Below are positions 45,846 through 55,140 of a stretch of DNA of 64,000 bases, piece by piece. Each line of letters starts with the position of its first letter. The stretch's first letter is position 1. Origin of the DNA: Pseudarthrobacter oxydans (lineage in GTDB: Bacteria > Actinomycetota > Actinomycetes > Actinomycetales > Micrococcaceae); assembly GCF_013314975.1 (NCBI RefSeq), contig NZ_JABTYH010000013.1, forward strand, positions 1 through 64,000, read 5' to 3'. The notes under the pieces were generated by a model. It saw only the letters and a program-made list of their open reading frames with translations. It made no database searches and was not told where the DNA came from. Both the position numbers and the translations under genes were made by a program.

Positions 45846-47405
45846 GTGACTGCTTCAGAGAAAACGCCGTTCTACATCACCACGGCCATCACCTACCCCA
45901 ACGGTGTGCCCCACATCGGCCACGCCTACGAGTACATTGCCACCGATGCGATGGCGCGCTTCAAGCGGCTGGACGGCTTTGACGTGATGTTCCTGACCGG
46001 GACGGACGAGCACGGGATGAAGATCGCCCAGGCGGCCGAAAAGGAAGGCATCACTCCCAAGGAGCTGGTGGACCGGAACGCGGAGATCTACCAGGCGGCG
46101 CACGCCGCCCTGGGGATCACCTACGACCGTTTCATCCGCACCACAGACGAGGACCACTACGCCGCCTCGCAGGCCATCTGGAAGAAGATGGAAGCCAACG
46201 GCGACATCTACCTGTCCAAGTACGAGGGCTGGTACTCCGTCCGGGACGAGGCCTATTACGGTGAGGACGACACCGTGGTCAAGGACGACGGCGTGCGCTA
46301 CTCCAAGGAGACGGACACCGAGGTGACCTGGACGGCCGAGGAGAGCTACTTCTTCCGGCTGTCGGCCTACCAGGACAAGCTCCTTGCCCTGTATGAGGCC
46401 CACCCGGAATTCGGCGCCCCGCAGTACCGTTTCAACGAAGTCATCAGTTTCGTCAAGCGAGGCCTGGAGGACCTGTCCATCAGCCGCACCACCTTCGACT
46501 GGGGCGTCCCGGTCCCGGGCAACGACAAGCACGTGATGTACGTGTGGGTGGATGCCCTGACCAACTACCTCACCGGCGTGGGGTACCCGGACGTGGACTC
46601 GGAGAACTTCCGGAAGTACTGGCCTGCTGACGTCCACATCATCGGCAAGGACATCTCCCGCTTCCACGCCATTTACTGGCCCGCCTTCCTCATGAGCGCG
46701 GGCCTGGAGCTGCCCAAGCGGGTGATGATCCACGGCTTCCTGCACAACAACGGCGTGAAGATGTCCAAGTCGCTGGGCAACGTGGTTGCCCCGGCGGACT
46801 TCGTGGCACAGTACGGACTGGACCAGGTGCGCTTCTTCTTCCTGCGGGAAGTGCCCTTCGGCGCGGACGGCAGCTACAACCACGACGCCATCGTGGGGCG
46901 GATGAATTCGGACCTGGCCAACAACTTCGGAAACCTGGCCCAGCGGTCGCTGTCCATGGTGGCCAAGAACTGCAGCGGGCGCGTTCCCGTCCCGGGGGAG
47001 TTCACTGCCGCGGACACTGCCATCCTGGCCCAGGCCGACGCCCTCCTTGCCGCAGCCCGGGCAGCCTTTGAGAAACAGGAGTTCAGCCGCGCGCTCGAGG
47101 CGATCTGGGGTGTCCTGGGAGATACGAATGCCTACTTCGCGGAGCAGGCGCCGTGGGTGCTGCGGAAGACCGACGTCGAACGCATGAACACGGTGCTGTA
47201 CGTGACCCTTGAGGTGCTGCGGATCGTGGCCATCCTGGCACAGCCGGTCATGCCCCGGGCCACCGGTGCGCTCCTGGCAACCCTAGGCCAGCCCGAGGGG
47301 GAAGCCCGGCAGTTCGCAGCGATCCCCACCCGGATTGTGGCCGGGACCGAGCTGCCTGCGCCGTCGCCCGTGTTCCCCAAATACGAGGAGCCGGCCGGGG
47401 CCTGA
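45846..47405 (+). CDS. metG: Methionyl-tRNA synthetase MetG
   Basis: The 519-residue class I synthetase charges tRNA-Met. The HIGH-like motif is PHIGHAYEY near residue 20 and the KMSKS loop is VKMSKSLGN near residue 300, followed by the anticodon-binding helical domain. There is no zinc-knuckle Cys set in the connective peptide and no C-terminal dimerisation domain, so it is a short monomeric form. Start GTG 45846. A large nested inverted repeat follows the stop. Confidence 0.95.
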   Translation: MTASEKTPFYITTAITYPNGVPHIGHAYEYIATDAMARFKRLDGFDVMFLTGTDEHGMKIAQAAEKEGITPKELVDRNAEIYQAAHAALGITYDRFIRTTDEDHYAASQAIWKKMEANGDIYLSKYEGWYSVRDEAYYGEDDTVVKDDGVRYSKETDTEVTWTAEESYFFRLSAYQDKLLALYEAHPEFGAPQYRFNEVISFVKRGLEDLSISRTTFDWGVPVPGNDKHVMYVWVDALTNYLTGVGYPDVDSENFRKYWPADVHIIGKDISRFHAIYWPAFLMSAGLELPKRVMIHGFLHNNGVKMSKSLGNVVAPADFVAQYGLDQVRFFFLREVPFGADGSYNHDAIVGRMNSDLANNFGNLAQRSLSMVAKNCSGRVPVPGEFTAADTAILAQADALLAAARAAFEKQEFSRALEAIWGVLGDTNAYFAEQAPWVLRKTDVERMNTVLYVTLEVLRIVAILAQPVMPRATGALLATLGQPEGEARQFAAIPTRIVAGTELPAPSPVFPKYEEPAGA

Positions 47406-47412
47406 CGCTGCC

Positions 47413-47513
47413 ACGCTCTCTCACTTCCTGCACGTTTGGGCCCAACGCTCTCTCACCCCTGGACAGGCGGTGGGAGAGCGTTGGTTGTTTTCCGGCAGGA
47501 AGTGAGGGAGCGT
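47413..47513. repeat. Nested inverted repeat between metG and leuB
   Basis: The outer 19-base arms (47413-47431 and 47495-47513; 18 of 19 complementary) enclose inner 16-base arms (47442-47457 and 47469-47484; 15 of 16). Each arm carries the unit ACGCTCTCTCAC or its complement, so the unit occurs four times in alternating orientation. The whole can fold into one long hairpin. It looks like a dispersed intergenic repeat, though no second copy is in this window. Confidence 0.75.
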
Positions 47514-47527
47514 CCCTGGGGTGTTCG

Positions 47528-47538
47528 GATTATGAGAC
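47528..47538. promoter_or_regulatory. Degenerate NdgR/LtbR-like site before leuB
   Basis: On the minus strand TCTCATAATC matches the left half and centre of the leuC/ilvD operator (TCTCA then TTATC or ATATC); the right half CGAAC is poor. About 11 of 17 positions agree. Weak evidence alone, supported by position about 40 bases before leuB. Confidence 0.4.
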
Positions 47539-47578
47539 AGCTTGACCAGCATATGGATAACTTGGCTAACCTGAATCC

Positions 47579-48631
47579 ATGAGCGCATCCTCCATCGATC
47601 TTGCAGTTATCCCTGGCGACGGCATCGGCCCCGAAGTGATTGCCGAGGCAGTCAAGGTCCTCGAGAAGGCCGTGGCGGCGGAGGGCGTCGAGCTCAAGCA
47701 GACGCACTACAAGCTCGGCGCTGAGCACTGGCTGGCCACGGGGGAGACCCTGCCGGACGAAGTCCTCGCGGACCTCCGGAGGCGGGATGCCATCCTGTTC
47801 GGCGCAGTGGGCGCGGCCCCCGGCGACACGCGGATCCCGTCGGGGATCATCGAACGCGAGATGCTGCTCAAGCTCCGCTTCAGCCTGGACCACTACGTCA
47901 ACCTGCGCCCCTCCAAGCTGTACGGCACCGTGGGCAGCCCCCTGGCCAACCCGGGCGACATCGACTTCATCGTGGTCCGCGAGGGCACCGAAGGCCCTTA
48001 CGTTGGCAACGGCGGCACCCTGCGTGCGGGGACCCCCCACGAGGTGGCCACCGAAGTCTCCCTGAACACCGCGCACGGCGTGGAGCGAGTTGTGCGCGAC
48101 GCATTCCGCCGTGCAAGCGCCCGGGAGCGCAAGCACGTCACCCTGGTCCACAAGCACAACGTCCTGGTCTTCGCAGGGCACTTGTGGAAGCGCACGGTCG
48201 AGGCCGTCGCCATCGAGTTCCCGGACGTCACCCACGATTACCTGCACGTGGACGCCGCCACCATCTTCATGGTCACGGATCCGTCGCGCTTCGATGTGAT
48301 TGTCACGGACAACCTCTTCGGCGACATCCTCACGGACCTTGCCGCAGCCGTGACGGGCGGTATTGGGCTGGCCGCGTCCGGCAACATCAACATGGACCGC
48401 ACGGCGCCGTCCATGTTCGAGCCGGTCCACGGCTCCGCCCCGGACATCGCCGGCCAGGGCAAGGCCGACCCGACCGCCGCGATCCTGTCCGCCGCGCTCC
48501 TGCTGGACCACCTCGGCTACACCGCCGCGGCCCGCAAGATCGAAGCCGCGGTGGCTGCCGACGTCGAAAAGCGCGACGGCGATGCCCGCAGCACGAGTGC
48601 CGTAGGCGATGCCATCGCGGCCGGACTCTAA
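47579..48631 (+). CDS. leuB: 3-Isopropylmalate dehydrogenase LeuB
   Basis: The 350-residue NAD-dependent decarboxylating dehydrogenase acts in leucine biosynthesis. Characteristic segments are [20 protein letters not shown], the substrate Arg residues in [29 protein letters not shown], the metal-binding [13 protein letters not shown], and the adenine loop [17 protein letters not shown]. The active-site lysine is in [11 protein letters not shown] 47579; ilvE starts about 100 bases after its stop. Confidence 0.95.
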   Translation: MSASSIDLAVIPGDGIGPEVIAEAVKVLEKAVAAEGVELKQTHYKLGAEHWLATGETLPDEVLADLRRRDAILFGAVGAAPGDTRIPSGIIEREMLLKLRFSLDHYVNLRPSKLYGTVGSPLANPGDIDFIVVREGTEGPYVGNGGTLRAGTPHEVATEVSLNTAHGVERVVRDAFRRASARERKHVTLVHKHNVLVFAGHLWKRTVEAVAIEFPDVTHDYLHVDAATIFMVTDPSRFDVIVTDNLFGDILTDLAAAVTGGIGLAASGNINMDRTAPSMFEPVHGSAPDIAGQGKADPTAAILSAALLLDHLGYTAAARKIEAAVAADVEKRDGDARSTSAVGDAIAAGL

Positions 48632-48734
48632 CCCGCGCCGGAGCCGCAGGCATCGGGCGTAAGCTTGTCTCGAATCACCAAATGCCGCCCTGCCGTTCAG
48701 CGCTGAACCCGGGGCGGCCGATCGTGGAGGAACC

Positions 48735-49847
48735 ATGACCCAGACTGCCCATGGCGTCGAATTCACCCAGCAGCCCTCGGCCAACCCGAAGTCTGCTGAA
48801 GAGCGTGCAGCCATCCTGGCCAACCCGGGATTCGGCAACCACTTCACCGACCACACCGCCATCGTGGACTACAGCGTGGACGAGAACGGCAAGGGCGGCT
48901 GGCACAATGCCCGGATAGAGGCGTACGGGCCAATCGTCCTGGACCCGTCGGCAGCTGTTTTCCACTACGGCCAGGAGATCTTCGAAGGGCTCAAGGCGTA
49001 CCGCCATGCCGACGGCTCCATCTGGACCTTCCGTCCCGAAGCCAATGCGGCACGCCTGAACAAGTCCGCCCGCAGGCTCGCCCTTCCCGAACTGCCGGCC
49101 GAGTACTTCCTCGGGGCAATCCGTGAACTGGTTGCCATTGACAAGGAATGGGTCCCCGCCGGCGAAGGTGAGGCGCTGTACCTGCGGCCGTTCATGATCG
49201 CCACCGAGGCCTTCCTGGGCGTCCGCGCCGCACGGGAAGTCTCTTTCCGCGTCATCGCCTCACCGGCCGGCAACTACTTCGGCGGCGAACTGAAGCCCGT
49301 GTCCATCTGGATCTCGCGGGAGTACGCCCGCGCCGGCCGCGGCGGAACCGGCGATGCGAAGTGCGGCGGCAACTACGCGGCGTCGCTGATCGCCCAGCAG
49401 GAGGCTGAAGCCAACGGCTGCAAGCAGGTCCTCTTCCTCGACCAGTTCAACGACAACGCAGTCGAGGAACTGGGCGGCATGAACGTCTTCTTCGTGATGA
49501 AGGACGGCTCACTGGTCACCCCGGCGCTGACCGGCACCATCCTCGAAGGGATCACCCGGATGTCCGTCATCCAGGTGGCCAAGGACATGGGCCGCGAGGT
49601 CACCGAGCGCAAGATCACCCTCGATGAATGGCGCGACGGCGTTGCCTCCGGTGACATTGCCGAGGTGTTCGCCTGCGGCACCGCAGCCGTGATCACGCCG
49701 ATCGGAGTCCTTAAGGACGCCACCGAGTTCATCGGCTCCGAGGACGCCAAGGCGGGGGAGACCACCATGGCCATCCGCGAGCAGTTGCTCGGCATCCAGA
49801 CGGGCACGGTGCCGGACACGCACGGCTGGCTGACCCGCCTGGCCTAG
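48735..49847 (+). CDS. ilvE: Branched-chain amino acid aminotransferase IlvE
   Basis: The 370-residue class IV PLP aminotransferase makes the final step to leucine, isoleucine and valine with glutamate. FHYGQEIFEGLKAYR marks the fold-type IV core; the PLP Lys is expected in GGTGDAKCGGNYAASL, with EELGGMNVFFV and GTAAVITPIG typical of IlvE. GGAGGAACC lies just before the ATG. A strong hairpin at 49870 ends the unit. Confidence 0.95.
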   Translation: MTQTAHGVEFTQQPSANPKSAEERAAILANPGFGNHFTDHTAIVDYSVDENGKGGWHNARIEAYGPIVLDPSAAVFHYGQEIFEGLKAYRHADGSIWTFRPEANAARLNKSARRLALPELPAEYFLGAIRELVAIDKEWVPAGEGEALYLRPFMIATEAFLGVRAAREVSFRVIASPAGNYFGGELKPVSIWISREYARAGRGGTGDAKCGGNYAASLIAQQEAEANGCKQVLFLDQFNDNAVEELGGMNVFFVMKDGSLVTPALTGTILEGITRMSVIQVAKDMGREVTERKITLDEWRDGVASGDIAEVFACGTAAVITPIGVLKDATEFIGSEDAKAGETTMAIREQLLGIQTGTVPDTHGWLTRLA

Positions 49848-49869
49848 CCTTCCGGTTTATGAACGTACG

Positions 49870-49905
49870 ACGGCGCCTGCCGGGCTTGGTCCCGGCGGGC
49901 GCCGT
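49870..49905. terminator. Bidirectional hairpin after ilvE
   Basis: Perfect 15-base arms (49870-49884 and 49891-49905) starting ACGGCGCC and ending GGCGCCGT flank a six-base loop between convergent genes. It would serve ilvE and the minus-strand gene at 49933. T residues after it are few. Confidence 0.75.
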
Positions 49906-49932
49906 TCGTTCACCCGCCAGCCGGCGGGCTGG

Positions 49933-50526
49933 TCAGCGCCGTGCGGCCTTACGGGCAGCGTTCTTCAGCGCCTTCCGCGAGACAGGCTTCAGCGCCTTGC
50001 GGGCCGCTTCTTCTGCGATGGCCCGGTTGCGACGGGCGTCAATGACATCGTTCCAAAGCGCCGTTGCGAAGGCGCCGCCGTCCTGGGCGTACACGTCATA
50101 GGGATAGCCGGCAAAGACGGAGGGCGTGGTGCCGCCCGTGGGAAGATCCTGCCCCTTTGCCTTCGCCACGGCATCGCCGACGGCCCAGGTCCGGGTCAGG
50201 TGGTGCACGAGGTTTTCCTGCACAAAGACGTTTGCGTCGCTTGAAGCGGCAGCACGCGTCAGGAGCACATCCAGGTCTTCAGCCAGGAACTTCGCCGCCC
50301 ATTCGTCCACGGGTGCTGCCCCCGACCGGAAATCCTCGGCCACCCCCTCCACCGCCTCACTCCAATCGTCGGTCTCGCGGAACTTCTTCCACGTGGGAAA
50401 CCACACGATGCTGCCCGTCGCGTGATTGTGGATGTGCTGGAGTCCACTGTTCTTCCCGGTTGCGGCATGGTCGTGGCCGGCAGCGTCAGCATCGGCGAGG
50501 AGGTCAGTTAGTGAGGTTGTGCTCAT
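49933..50526 (-). CDS. Conserved hypothetical protein with basic tail
   Basis: This 197-residue soluble protein is not assigned to a family. The N-terminus is helical (SLTDLLADADAAGHDHAA), a middle section contains HIHNHATGSIVWFPTWKKFRETDDW, and the last 25 residues are strongly basic and Ala-rich (KALKPVSRKALKNAARKAARR), like a histone-H1-type or nucleic-acid-binding tail. I chose ATG 50526, which starts the conserved-looking part; ATG 50568 would add 14 residues. Monocistronic, divergent from the MBL hydrolase. Confidence 0.65.
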   Translation of the reverse strand: MSTTSLTDLLADADAAGHDHAATGKNSGLQHIHNHATGSIVWFPTWKKFRETDDWSEAVEGVAEDFRSGAAPVDEWAAKFLAEDLDVLLTRAAASSDANVFVQENLVHHLTRTWAVGDAVAKAKGQDLPTGGTTPSVFAGYPYDVYAQDGGAFATALWNDVIDARRNRAIAEEAARKALKPVSRKALKNAARKAARR

Positions 50527-50650
50527 GGTGTCCGGTTCCGGCTTCCTGGGAGGTCGTGTGGTCTTCATTGGTGCTCAACCCGGAAACCTGCCTGTTCTAT
50601 TCCGGCGGCGCGAACGGCAGTGGTGCACCTGGCAGTGAAAGGATGGGAGG

Positions 50651-51481
50651 GTGACTTCAGCTTCCGGTCCCGTCCTCCAGCGCAGCTCCGCCCTGACACA
50701 GTACGTCCTGGCGCCCAATCCCGGGCCCATGAGCCTGGACGGAACCAACTCGTACGTCCTGAGGGCGCCCGGCAGCCCGGGCGCCGTGGTGGTGGATCCA
50801 GGACCACTGGACGAGGCCCACCTGCGGGCACTCGCTGCGGCCGGGCCCGTGGAACTGGTCCTCGTGACCCACCGCCATGCGGACCACACCGCCGGTGCTG
50901 CACGGCTGCACCAGCTGACCGGTGCCCCGGTGCGGGCGGCAGGCACGGCCCACTGTTACGGCGGAGGCGCTCCGTTGAAGGACGGGCAGGTGATCCATGC
51001 GGCAGGGCTTGAAGTGAGGGTGCTGGCTACTCCCGGCCACACGTCAGATTCGGTCTGCTTCCACCTGCCCGGTGACGGCCCGCAGGGTTCGGTTCTCTCC
51101 GGCGACACCATCCTCGGCCGCGGCACCACCATGCTTGACTACCCCGACGGGACTTTGGGCGACTACCTTGGCTCGCTGGACAAGCTTGAGGCACTTGGTC
51201 CCGCAGCTGTCCTCCCCGCCCACGGCCCCACCCTTCCGTCCCTGGCCGACGTTGCCCGTGCCTATCGCAGCCACCGCCTGGACCGGCTCGAACAGGTACG
51301 AAATGCACTGGCCAGCCTCGGGCCGGAAGCCACCGCCCGTGACGTCGCGGACGTCGTCTATGCCGACGTCGACCCTTCCGTGCGGCGCGCTGCCGAAACG
51401 TCCGTCTCGGCCCAGCTCCACTACCTTCGCGGAGACGCAGGCCAGCAGCGGCCCGGGGAGCCACGCCCGGCAAGACGGTAG
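50651..51481 (+). CDS. MBL-fold metallo-hydrolase
   Basis: The 276-residue protein is a beta-lactamase-fold hydrolase. The zinc motif is THRHADHTAGA (TH-x-H-x-D-H), with further metal ligands in ATPGHTSDSVCF, LSGDTILGRG and AHGPT. The C-terminal part (RLEQVRNAL...) resembles the winged-helix tail of LACTB2-like ribonuclease/hydrolases. The GTG start has AAGGA seven bases upstream. The next gene begins ten bases after the stop. Confidence 0.87.
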   Translation: MTSASGPVLQRSSALTQYVLAPNPGPMSLDGTNSYVLRAPGSPGAVVVDPGPLDEAHLRALAAAGPVELVLVTHRHADHTAGAARLHQLTGAPVRAAGTAHCYGGGAPLKDGQVIHAAGLEVRVLATPGHTSDSVCFHLPGDGPQGSVLSGDTILGRGTTMLDYPDGTLGDYLGSLDKLEALGPAAVLPAHGPTLPSLADVARAYRSHRLDRLEQVRNALASLGPEATARDVADVVYADVDPSVRRAAETSVSAQLHYLRGDAGQQRPGEPRPARR

Positions 51482-51491
51482 GGTAGGAGCC

Positions 51492-52268
51492 ATGCGTATT
51501 GCCAGGTTTGTTGTTGATTCTGATCCCCTTTACGGCGTCGTCGAAGGTGACGCCGGCAGTGAGGAAATCACTGTCATCCATGGAGACCCCTTCTTCAACG
51601 GCGTGGAGCGAACCTCCGTCCGCCACAAGCTGGAGGACGTCCGGCTGCTCGCGCCGATCATCCCCCGCAGCAAGGTCATCGGCGTGGGCCGCAACTTCGT
51701 GGAGCACGCCCATGAACTCGGCAATGAAGTCCCCGCCCAGCCGCTCCTGTTCCTGAAGCCGAACACCGCCGTCGTGGGCCCCAACGATCCCGTGGTGCTG
51801 CCGGACTTCTCCGAGGAAGTCTCCTTTGAGGCGGAACTGTGCGTGGTGATCGGGCGGATCTGCAAGGACGTGCCCGAGGACCGCGTGGACGATGTCATCT
51901 TCGGCTACACCTGCGGCAACGACCTCACCGCCCGGGACGTCCAGAAGACCGACCTGCAGTGGACCCGGGCCAAGGGCTTTGACACCTCGGCGCCGCTCGG
52001 CCCCTGGATCGAGACGGACCTGGACACCGAGGACCTGCAGATCCAGGGCCGGCTCAACGGGGAACTGCGGCAGGACGGCAGCACCAGCCAGATGATCCGG
52101 GGCGTCCGCGAACTGGTGTCCATCGTGTCCCAGGCCTTCACCCTGCTGCCCGGCGACGTCATCATGACCGGAACGCCCGCCGGAGTGGGCCTGGTCAGCG
52201 CCGGCGACCGCTTTGAGGTGGAGATCGAGGGCATCGGCCGCCTGTCCAACCCCATAGTCCGCCGCTGA
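51492..52268 (+). CDS. Fumarylacetoacetate hydrolase-family protein
   Basis: The 258-residue enzyme has the FAH fold. Metal ligands are the acidic residues in [13 protein letters not shown] and [13 protein letters not shown], with GPWIETDLD and MTGTPAGVG completing the family pattern. Members hydrolyse or decarboxylate diketo acids or oxaloacetate. It commonly sits between ilvE and gltX in actinobacteria without a proven pathway role. I chose ATG 51492, with AGGAG upstream; the open frame from 51072 overlaps the MBL gene. Confidence 0.88.
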   Translation: MRIARFVVDSDPLYGVVEGDAGSEEITVIHGDPFFNGVERTSVRHKLEDVRLLAPIIPRSKVIGVGRNFVEHAHELGNEVPAQPLLFLKPNTAVVGPNDPVVLPDFSEEVSFEAELCVVIGRICKDVPEDRVDDVIFGYTCGNDLTARDVQKTDLQWTRAKGFDTSAPLGPWIETDLDTEDLQIQGRLNGELRQDGSTSQMIRGVRELVSIVSQAFTLLPGDVIMTGTPAGVGLVSAGDRFEVEIEGIGRLSNPIVRR

Positions 52269-52318
52269 CGCCGGGGCCGCCCGGACCCCTGGCGGCAGAC
52301 GGTAAAGTTGGAGCCACT

Positions 52319-53833
52319 ATGACTACTGCTTCCGCGTCGAATGCTGCCTCCCTGCCCCCCGTTTCCGCCGACACGCCCGTGCGGGTCCGGTTCTGCCCGT
52401 CGCCCACCGGCACTCCGCACGTCGGGCTGATCCGGACGGCCCTCTTCAACTGGGCCCACGCCAAGCACACCAAGGGCACTTTCGTGTTCCGCATTGAGGA
52501 CACGGACGCGGCGCGCGACTCGGAGGAAAGCTACCTGCAGCTGCTCGAGGCGCTGAAGTGGCTTGGCATCACGTGGGAAGAGGGCGTCGAAGTGGGCGGC
52601 CCCCACGAGCCCTACCGCCAGTCGCAGCGGCTGGACCTGTACAAGGACGTCGTGGCCAAGCTGATCGAGGGCGGCTACGCCTACGAGTGCTACTCGTCCC
52701 CCGAGGAAGTCGAGGCACGCCACCGCGCCGCCGGCCGCGACCCCAAGCTGGGTTACGACAACTTTGACCGTGAGCTCACCGACGAACAGGTGGCCGCCTT
52801 CAAAGCCGAGGGCCGCCAGCCCGTGCTGCGGGTCCGGATGCCCGACGAGGACGTCACCTTCACCGACCTGGTCCGCGGCGAGATCACGTTCAAGGCCGGC
52901 AGCATCCCGGACTACGTCATTGTCCGCGCTGACGGTTCCCCTCTCTACACACTGGTGAACCCGGTTGACGACGCACTGATGGGTATCACCCACGTGCTGC
53001 GCGGCGAGGACCTGCTGTCCTCCACGCCGCGCCAGGTTGTCCTCATCCGTGCACTCATGGAGCTCGGTGTTGCCAGCTACATGCCGGAGTTCGGCCACCT
53101 GCCCTACGTCATGGGTGAAGGCAACAAGAAGCTCTCCAAGCGTGATCCCCAGTCGAACCTGTTCCTGTTGCGTGACCGCGGCTTCATTCCCGAGGGCCTC
53201 CTGAACTACCTGTCCCTGCTGGGCTGGAGCCTCTCCGCCGATGAGGACATCTTCACCGTGGACCAGCTCATCGAAAACTTCGACGTCCACGACGTCCTGG
53301 CCAACCCGGCGCGGTTTGACATCAAGAAGGCCGAAGCCATCAACGGGACCCACATCCGGATGCTCGCCCCCGGGGACTTCCGGGAGCGGCTGGTGCCCTA
53401 CCTGCGCACTGCCGGCTATGTGGGGGAGGAGCTCACGGCGCGGCAGGAGGACATCCTGACCGAAGCCGCGCCGCTGATCCAGGAGCGCATCACGCTTCTG
53501 GGCGAGGCCCCGGACATGCTCGGATTCCTGTTCAAGGACGACGACGCCATTGACGTTGCCGACGACGCCCGGAAGGGCCTTCCGCAGAACCTCGACGAGG
53601 TACTGGATGCCGCTATTGGGGCCCTCGACAGTGTCCAGGAGTGGACCGCCGAAGAGATCCAGGCAGCGCTCAAGCAGGCGCTCGTGGAAGACCTGGGCCT
53701 GAAGCCCCGGCTCGCGTTCGGACCCGTGCGTACCGCTGTTTCCGGACGGCGCATCTCCCCGCCGCTGTTCGAGTCCATGGTGATCCTGGGCAGGGAATCC
53801 TCCCTTCGCAGGCTCCGGGCCTTCCGTGGCTGA
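52319..53833 (+). CDS. gltX: Glutamyl-tRNA synthetase GltX
   Basis: The 504-residue class I synthetase has [17 protein letters not shown] (HIGH-like) near residue 22 and KLSKRDPQ (KMSKS-like) near 270, plus the bacterial C-terminal anticodon-binding domain. In actinobacteria GltX is usually non-discriminating and also charges tRNA-Gln for transamidation. It lies about 900 bases from tRNA-Gln(CUG) and tRNA-Glu(CUC). Its stop overlaps the HAD gene GTG by eight bases. Confidence 0.95.
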   Translation: MTTASASNAASLPPVSADTPVRVRFCPSPTGTPHVGLIRTALFNWAHAKHTKGTFVFRIEDTDAARDSEESYLQLLEALKWLGITWEEGVEVGGPHEPYRQSQRLDLYKDVVAKLIEGGYAYECYSSPEEVEARHRAAGRDPKLGYDNFDRELTDEQVAAFKAEGRQPVLRVRMPDEDVTFTDLVRGEITFKAGSIPDYVIVRADGSPLYTLVNPVDDALMGITHVLRGEDLLSSTPRQVVLIRALMELGVASYMPEFGHLPYVMGEGNKKLSKRDPQSNLFLLRDRGFIPEGLLNYLSLLGWSLSADEDIFTVDQLIENFDVHDVLANPARFDIKKAEAINGTHIRMLAPGDFRERLVPYLRTAGYVGEELTARQEDILTEAAPLIQERITLLGEAPDMLGFLFKDDDAIDVADDARKGLPQNLDEVLDAAIGALDSVQEWTAEEIQAALKQALVEDLGLKPRLAFGPVRTAVSGRRISPPLFESMVILGRESSLRRLRAFRG

Positions 53834-54584
53834 TGACCGCACGGCGATGACAGCTTCCCGAAGGGCCGGCGCCGGTGTCCTGGACACGCCCTTCGGGTCA
53901 GTCCGCGGGGTCCTGTTCGACATAGACGACACCCTGGTGGACCTCGAGTTTTCGATGACCACAGCCCTTCGGGAGGTCAGCGAACACCTCCTGCCCGGCA
54001 TGGACCAGGCCGGCTGGGAGCGGTTCGGGCGCATCTTCACGCACGAAACCACCCACTATTACGACCGCTACCTGGCCGGGGAACTGACGTTCAACGAGCA
54101 GCGGCTGCTGCGCGGCCGCGCTGCCCTGGGCCACTTCGGGGTTGAGCTGGAAGAAGGTGAGCAATCCCACCAGTGGCTCACGGCATACGTGGAAAAGCAG
54201 CCCGCCTACGTGAAGCCCTTCCCGGATGTCATGCCGCTGCTGGACCTGCTGGACCAGGCCGGCGTGCCCTACGGCGCCGTCAGCAACAACGTCCACGACT
54301 ATCAGCGCGCCAAGCTGGACGGCGCAGGCCTTGGACGCGTCAGGCGCCTGGTGGGGACGGACACGCTGGGCGTGGCAAAGCCAGATCCGTCCATCTACCT
54401 GGAAGGTGTCCGGCTCCTGGGCACCGGACCTGCTGAAACGCTCTACGTCGGGGACAACCGCCTGCTGGACGCGGAAGGCTCGACGGCGGCCGGCCTCCTG
54501 GGCGTCTGGCTCAACAGGGCGGGGGAGCAGGTTAAGGAATTCCGGGGCAACATGGTGTCGTCGCTGGGCGAACTTGTCGCCTGA
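53826..54584 (+). CDS. HAD-family hydrolase
   Basis: The 252-residue phosphatase-like protein has motif [11 protein letters not shown] near residue 36, a helical cap domain, motif II around GAVSNN, motif III Lys in [10 protein letters not shown] and motif [12 protein letters not shown]. Substrate is unknown; phosphoglycolate or nucleotide phosphatase activity is typical. GTG 53826 overlaps the gltX stop, so the pair is coupled; ATG 53847 is a shorter alternative. A perfect 12-bp hairpin follows. Confidence 0.86.
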   Translation: MADDRTAMTASRRAGAGVLDTPFGSVRGVLFDIDDTLVDLEFSMTTALREVSEHLLPGMDQAGWERFGRIFTHETTHYYDRYLAGELTFNEQRLLRGRAALGHFGVELEEGEQSHQWLTAYVEKQPAYVKPFPDVMPLLDLLDQAGVPYGAVSNNVHDYQRAKLDGAGLGRVRRLVGTDTLGVAKPDPSIYLEGVRLLGTGPAETLYVGDNRLLDAEGSTAAGLLGVWLNRAGEQVKEFRGNMVSSLGELVA

Positions 54585-54594
54585 GGGCGCTCGG

Positions 54595-54622
54595 CGCGGG
54601 CCGGGCGTACGCCCGGCCCGCG
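54595..54622 (+). terminator. Hairpin after the HAD gene
   Basis: Perfect 12-base arms CGCGGGCCGGGC and GCCCGGCCCGCG around GTAC, eleven bases past the stop. No U tract. Confidence 0.65.
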
Positions 54623-54649
54623 TCCCCGACCGGCACGCCGGAGCCCGAT

Positions 54650-54678
54650 TTGTGCGAGCACGAAGTCTCGGGTAAAGT
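54650..54678 (+). promoter_or_regulatory. tRNA-Gln promoter
   Basis: TTGTGC (54650-54655) and TAAAGT (54673-54678) are spaced by 17 bases about 65 bases before the tRNA-Gln gene. Confidence 0.6.
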
Positions 54679-54742
54679 AATTTCTCGTGCTGAGGCGCAC
54701 GGAGCAGGGTAAACGCCCTGAAAACCGGCCCGAAAGTATCAT

Positions 54743-54814
54743 TGGGATATGGTGTAATTGGCAACACTACGGTTTCTGGTACCGTCATTCTAGGTTCGAG
54801 TCCTGGTATCCCAG
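54743..54814 (+). tRNA. tRNA-Gln (anticodon CUG)
   Basis: This is a 72-nt tRNA with acceptor stem TGGGATA/TATCCCA, whose U1-A72 pair is typical of tRNA-Gln. The anticodon arm ACGGTTTCTGGTACCGT carries CTG, and the T arm contains GGTTCGAGTCC. CCA is not encoded. Confidence 0.96.
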
Positions 54815-54952
54815 CTCTGGTTTGAAAGCTGATTTCAGCGCTCAAAACGGAAGGTTTCAGCCGGTTCGCCGATTTGAAACTGAAGCGAAGTGTATGAAAC
54901 AATCACTGAGCTTGACCAGCGGAAACGCTGGTAAAAGTACGGTAAAGTACAC

Positions 54953-55025
54953 GGCCCCATCGTATAGCGGCCTAGTACGCCGCCCTCTCACGGCGGTAAC
55001 GCGGGTTCGAATCCCGCTGGGGTCA
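54953..55025 (+). tRNA. tRNA-Glu (anticodon CUC)
   Basis: This is a 73-nt tRNA with acceptor stem GGCCCCA/TGGGGTC, anticodon arm CCGCCCTCTCACGGCGG carrying CTC, and T arm GCGGGTTCGAATCCCGC. CCA is encoded at 55026-55028. Two near-identical GGTAAA(A)GTAC units lie just upstream at 54930-54950. Confidence 0.96.
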
Positions 55026-55031
55026 CCAACG

Positions 55032-55065
55032 AAATGGTCCCGGGCACACGCCCGGGGCCATTTTT
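55032..55065 (+). terminator. Intrinsic terminator after tRNA-Glu
   Basis: ATGGTCCCGGGC pairs with GCCCGGGGCCAT (one mismatch) around a four-base loop and is followed by TTTT, a few bases after the tRNA end. Confidence 0.88.
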
Positions 55066-55140
55066 GTTGTGTGCTGGTGCCCACCGGCAACGCGCGCCGT
55101 TACTGCGGCCGTGGAGAGTTCGAACTGGCATGATGTTGCT

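Noticed and set aside
48661..48690. NdgR/LtbR site upstream of ilvE (TCTCGAATC)
   Set aside because: Only one poor half matches and the spacing is one base short.
54576..54592. Second copy of the nadB palindromic element at the end of the HAD gene
   Set aside because: Only about 13 bases (CGCCTGAGGGCGC) match, and they include the stop codon of the HAD gene; no inverted arm or GCATGC follows.
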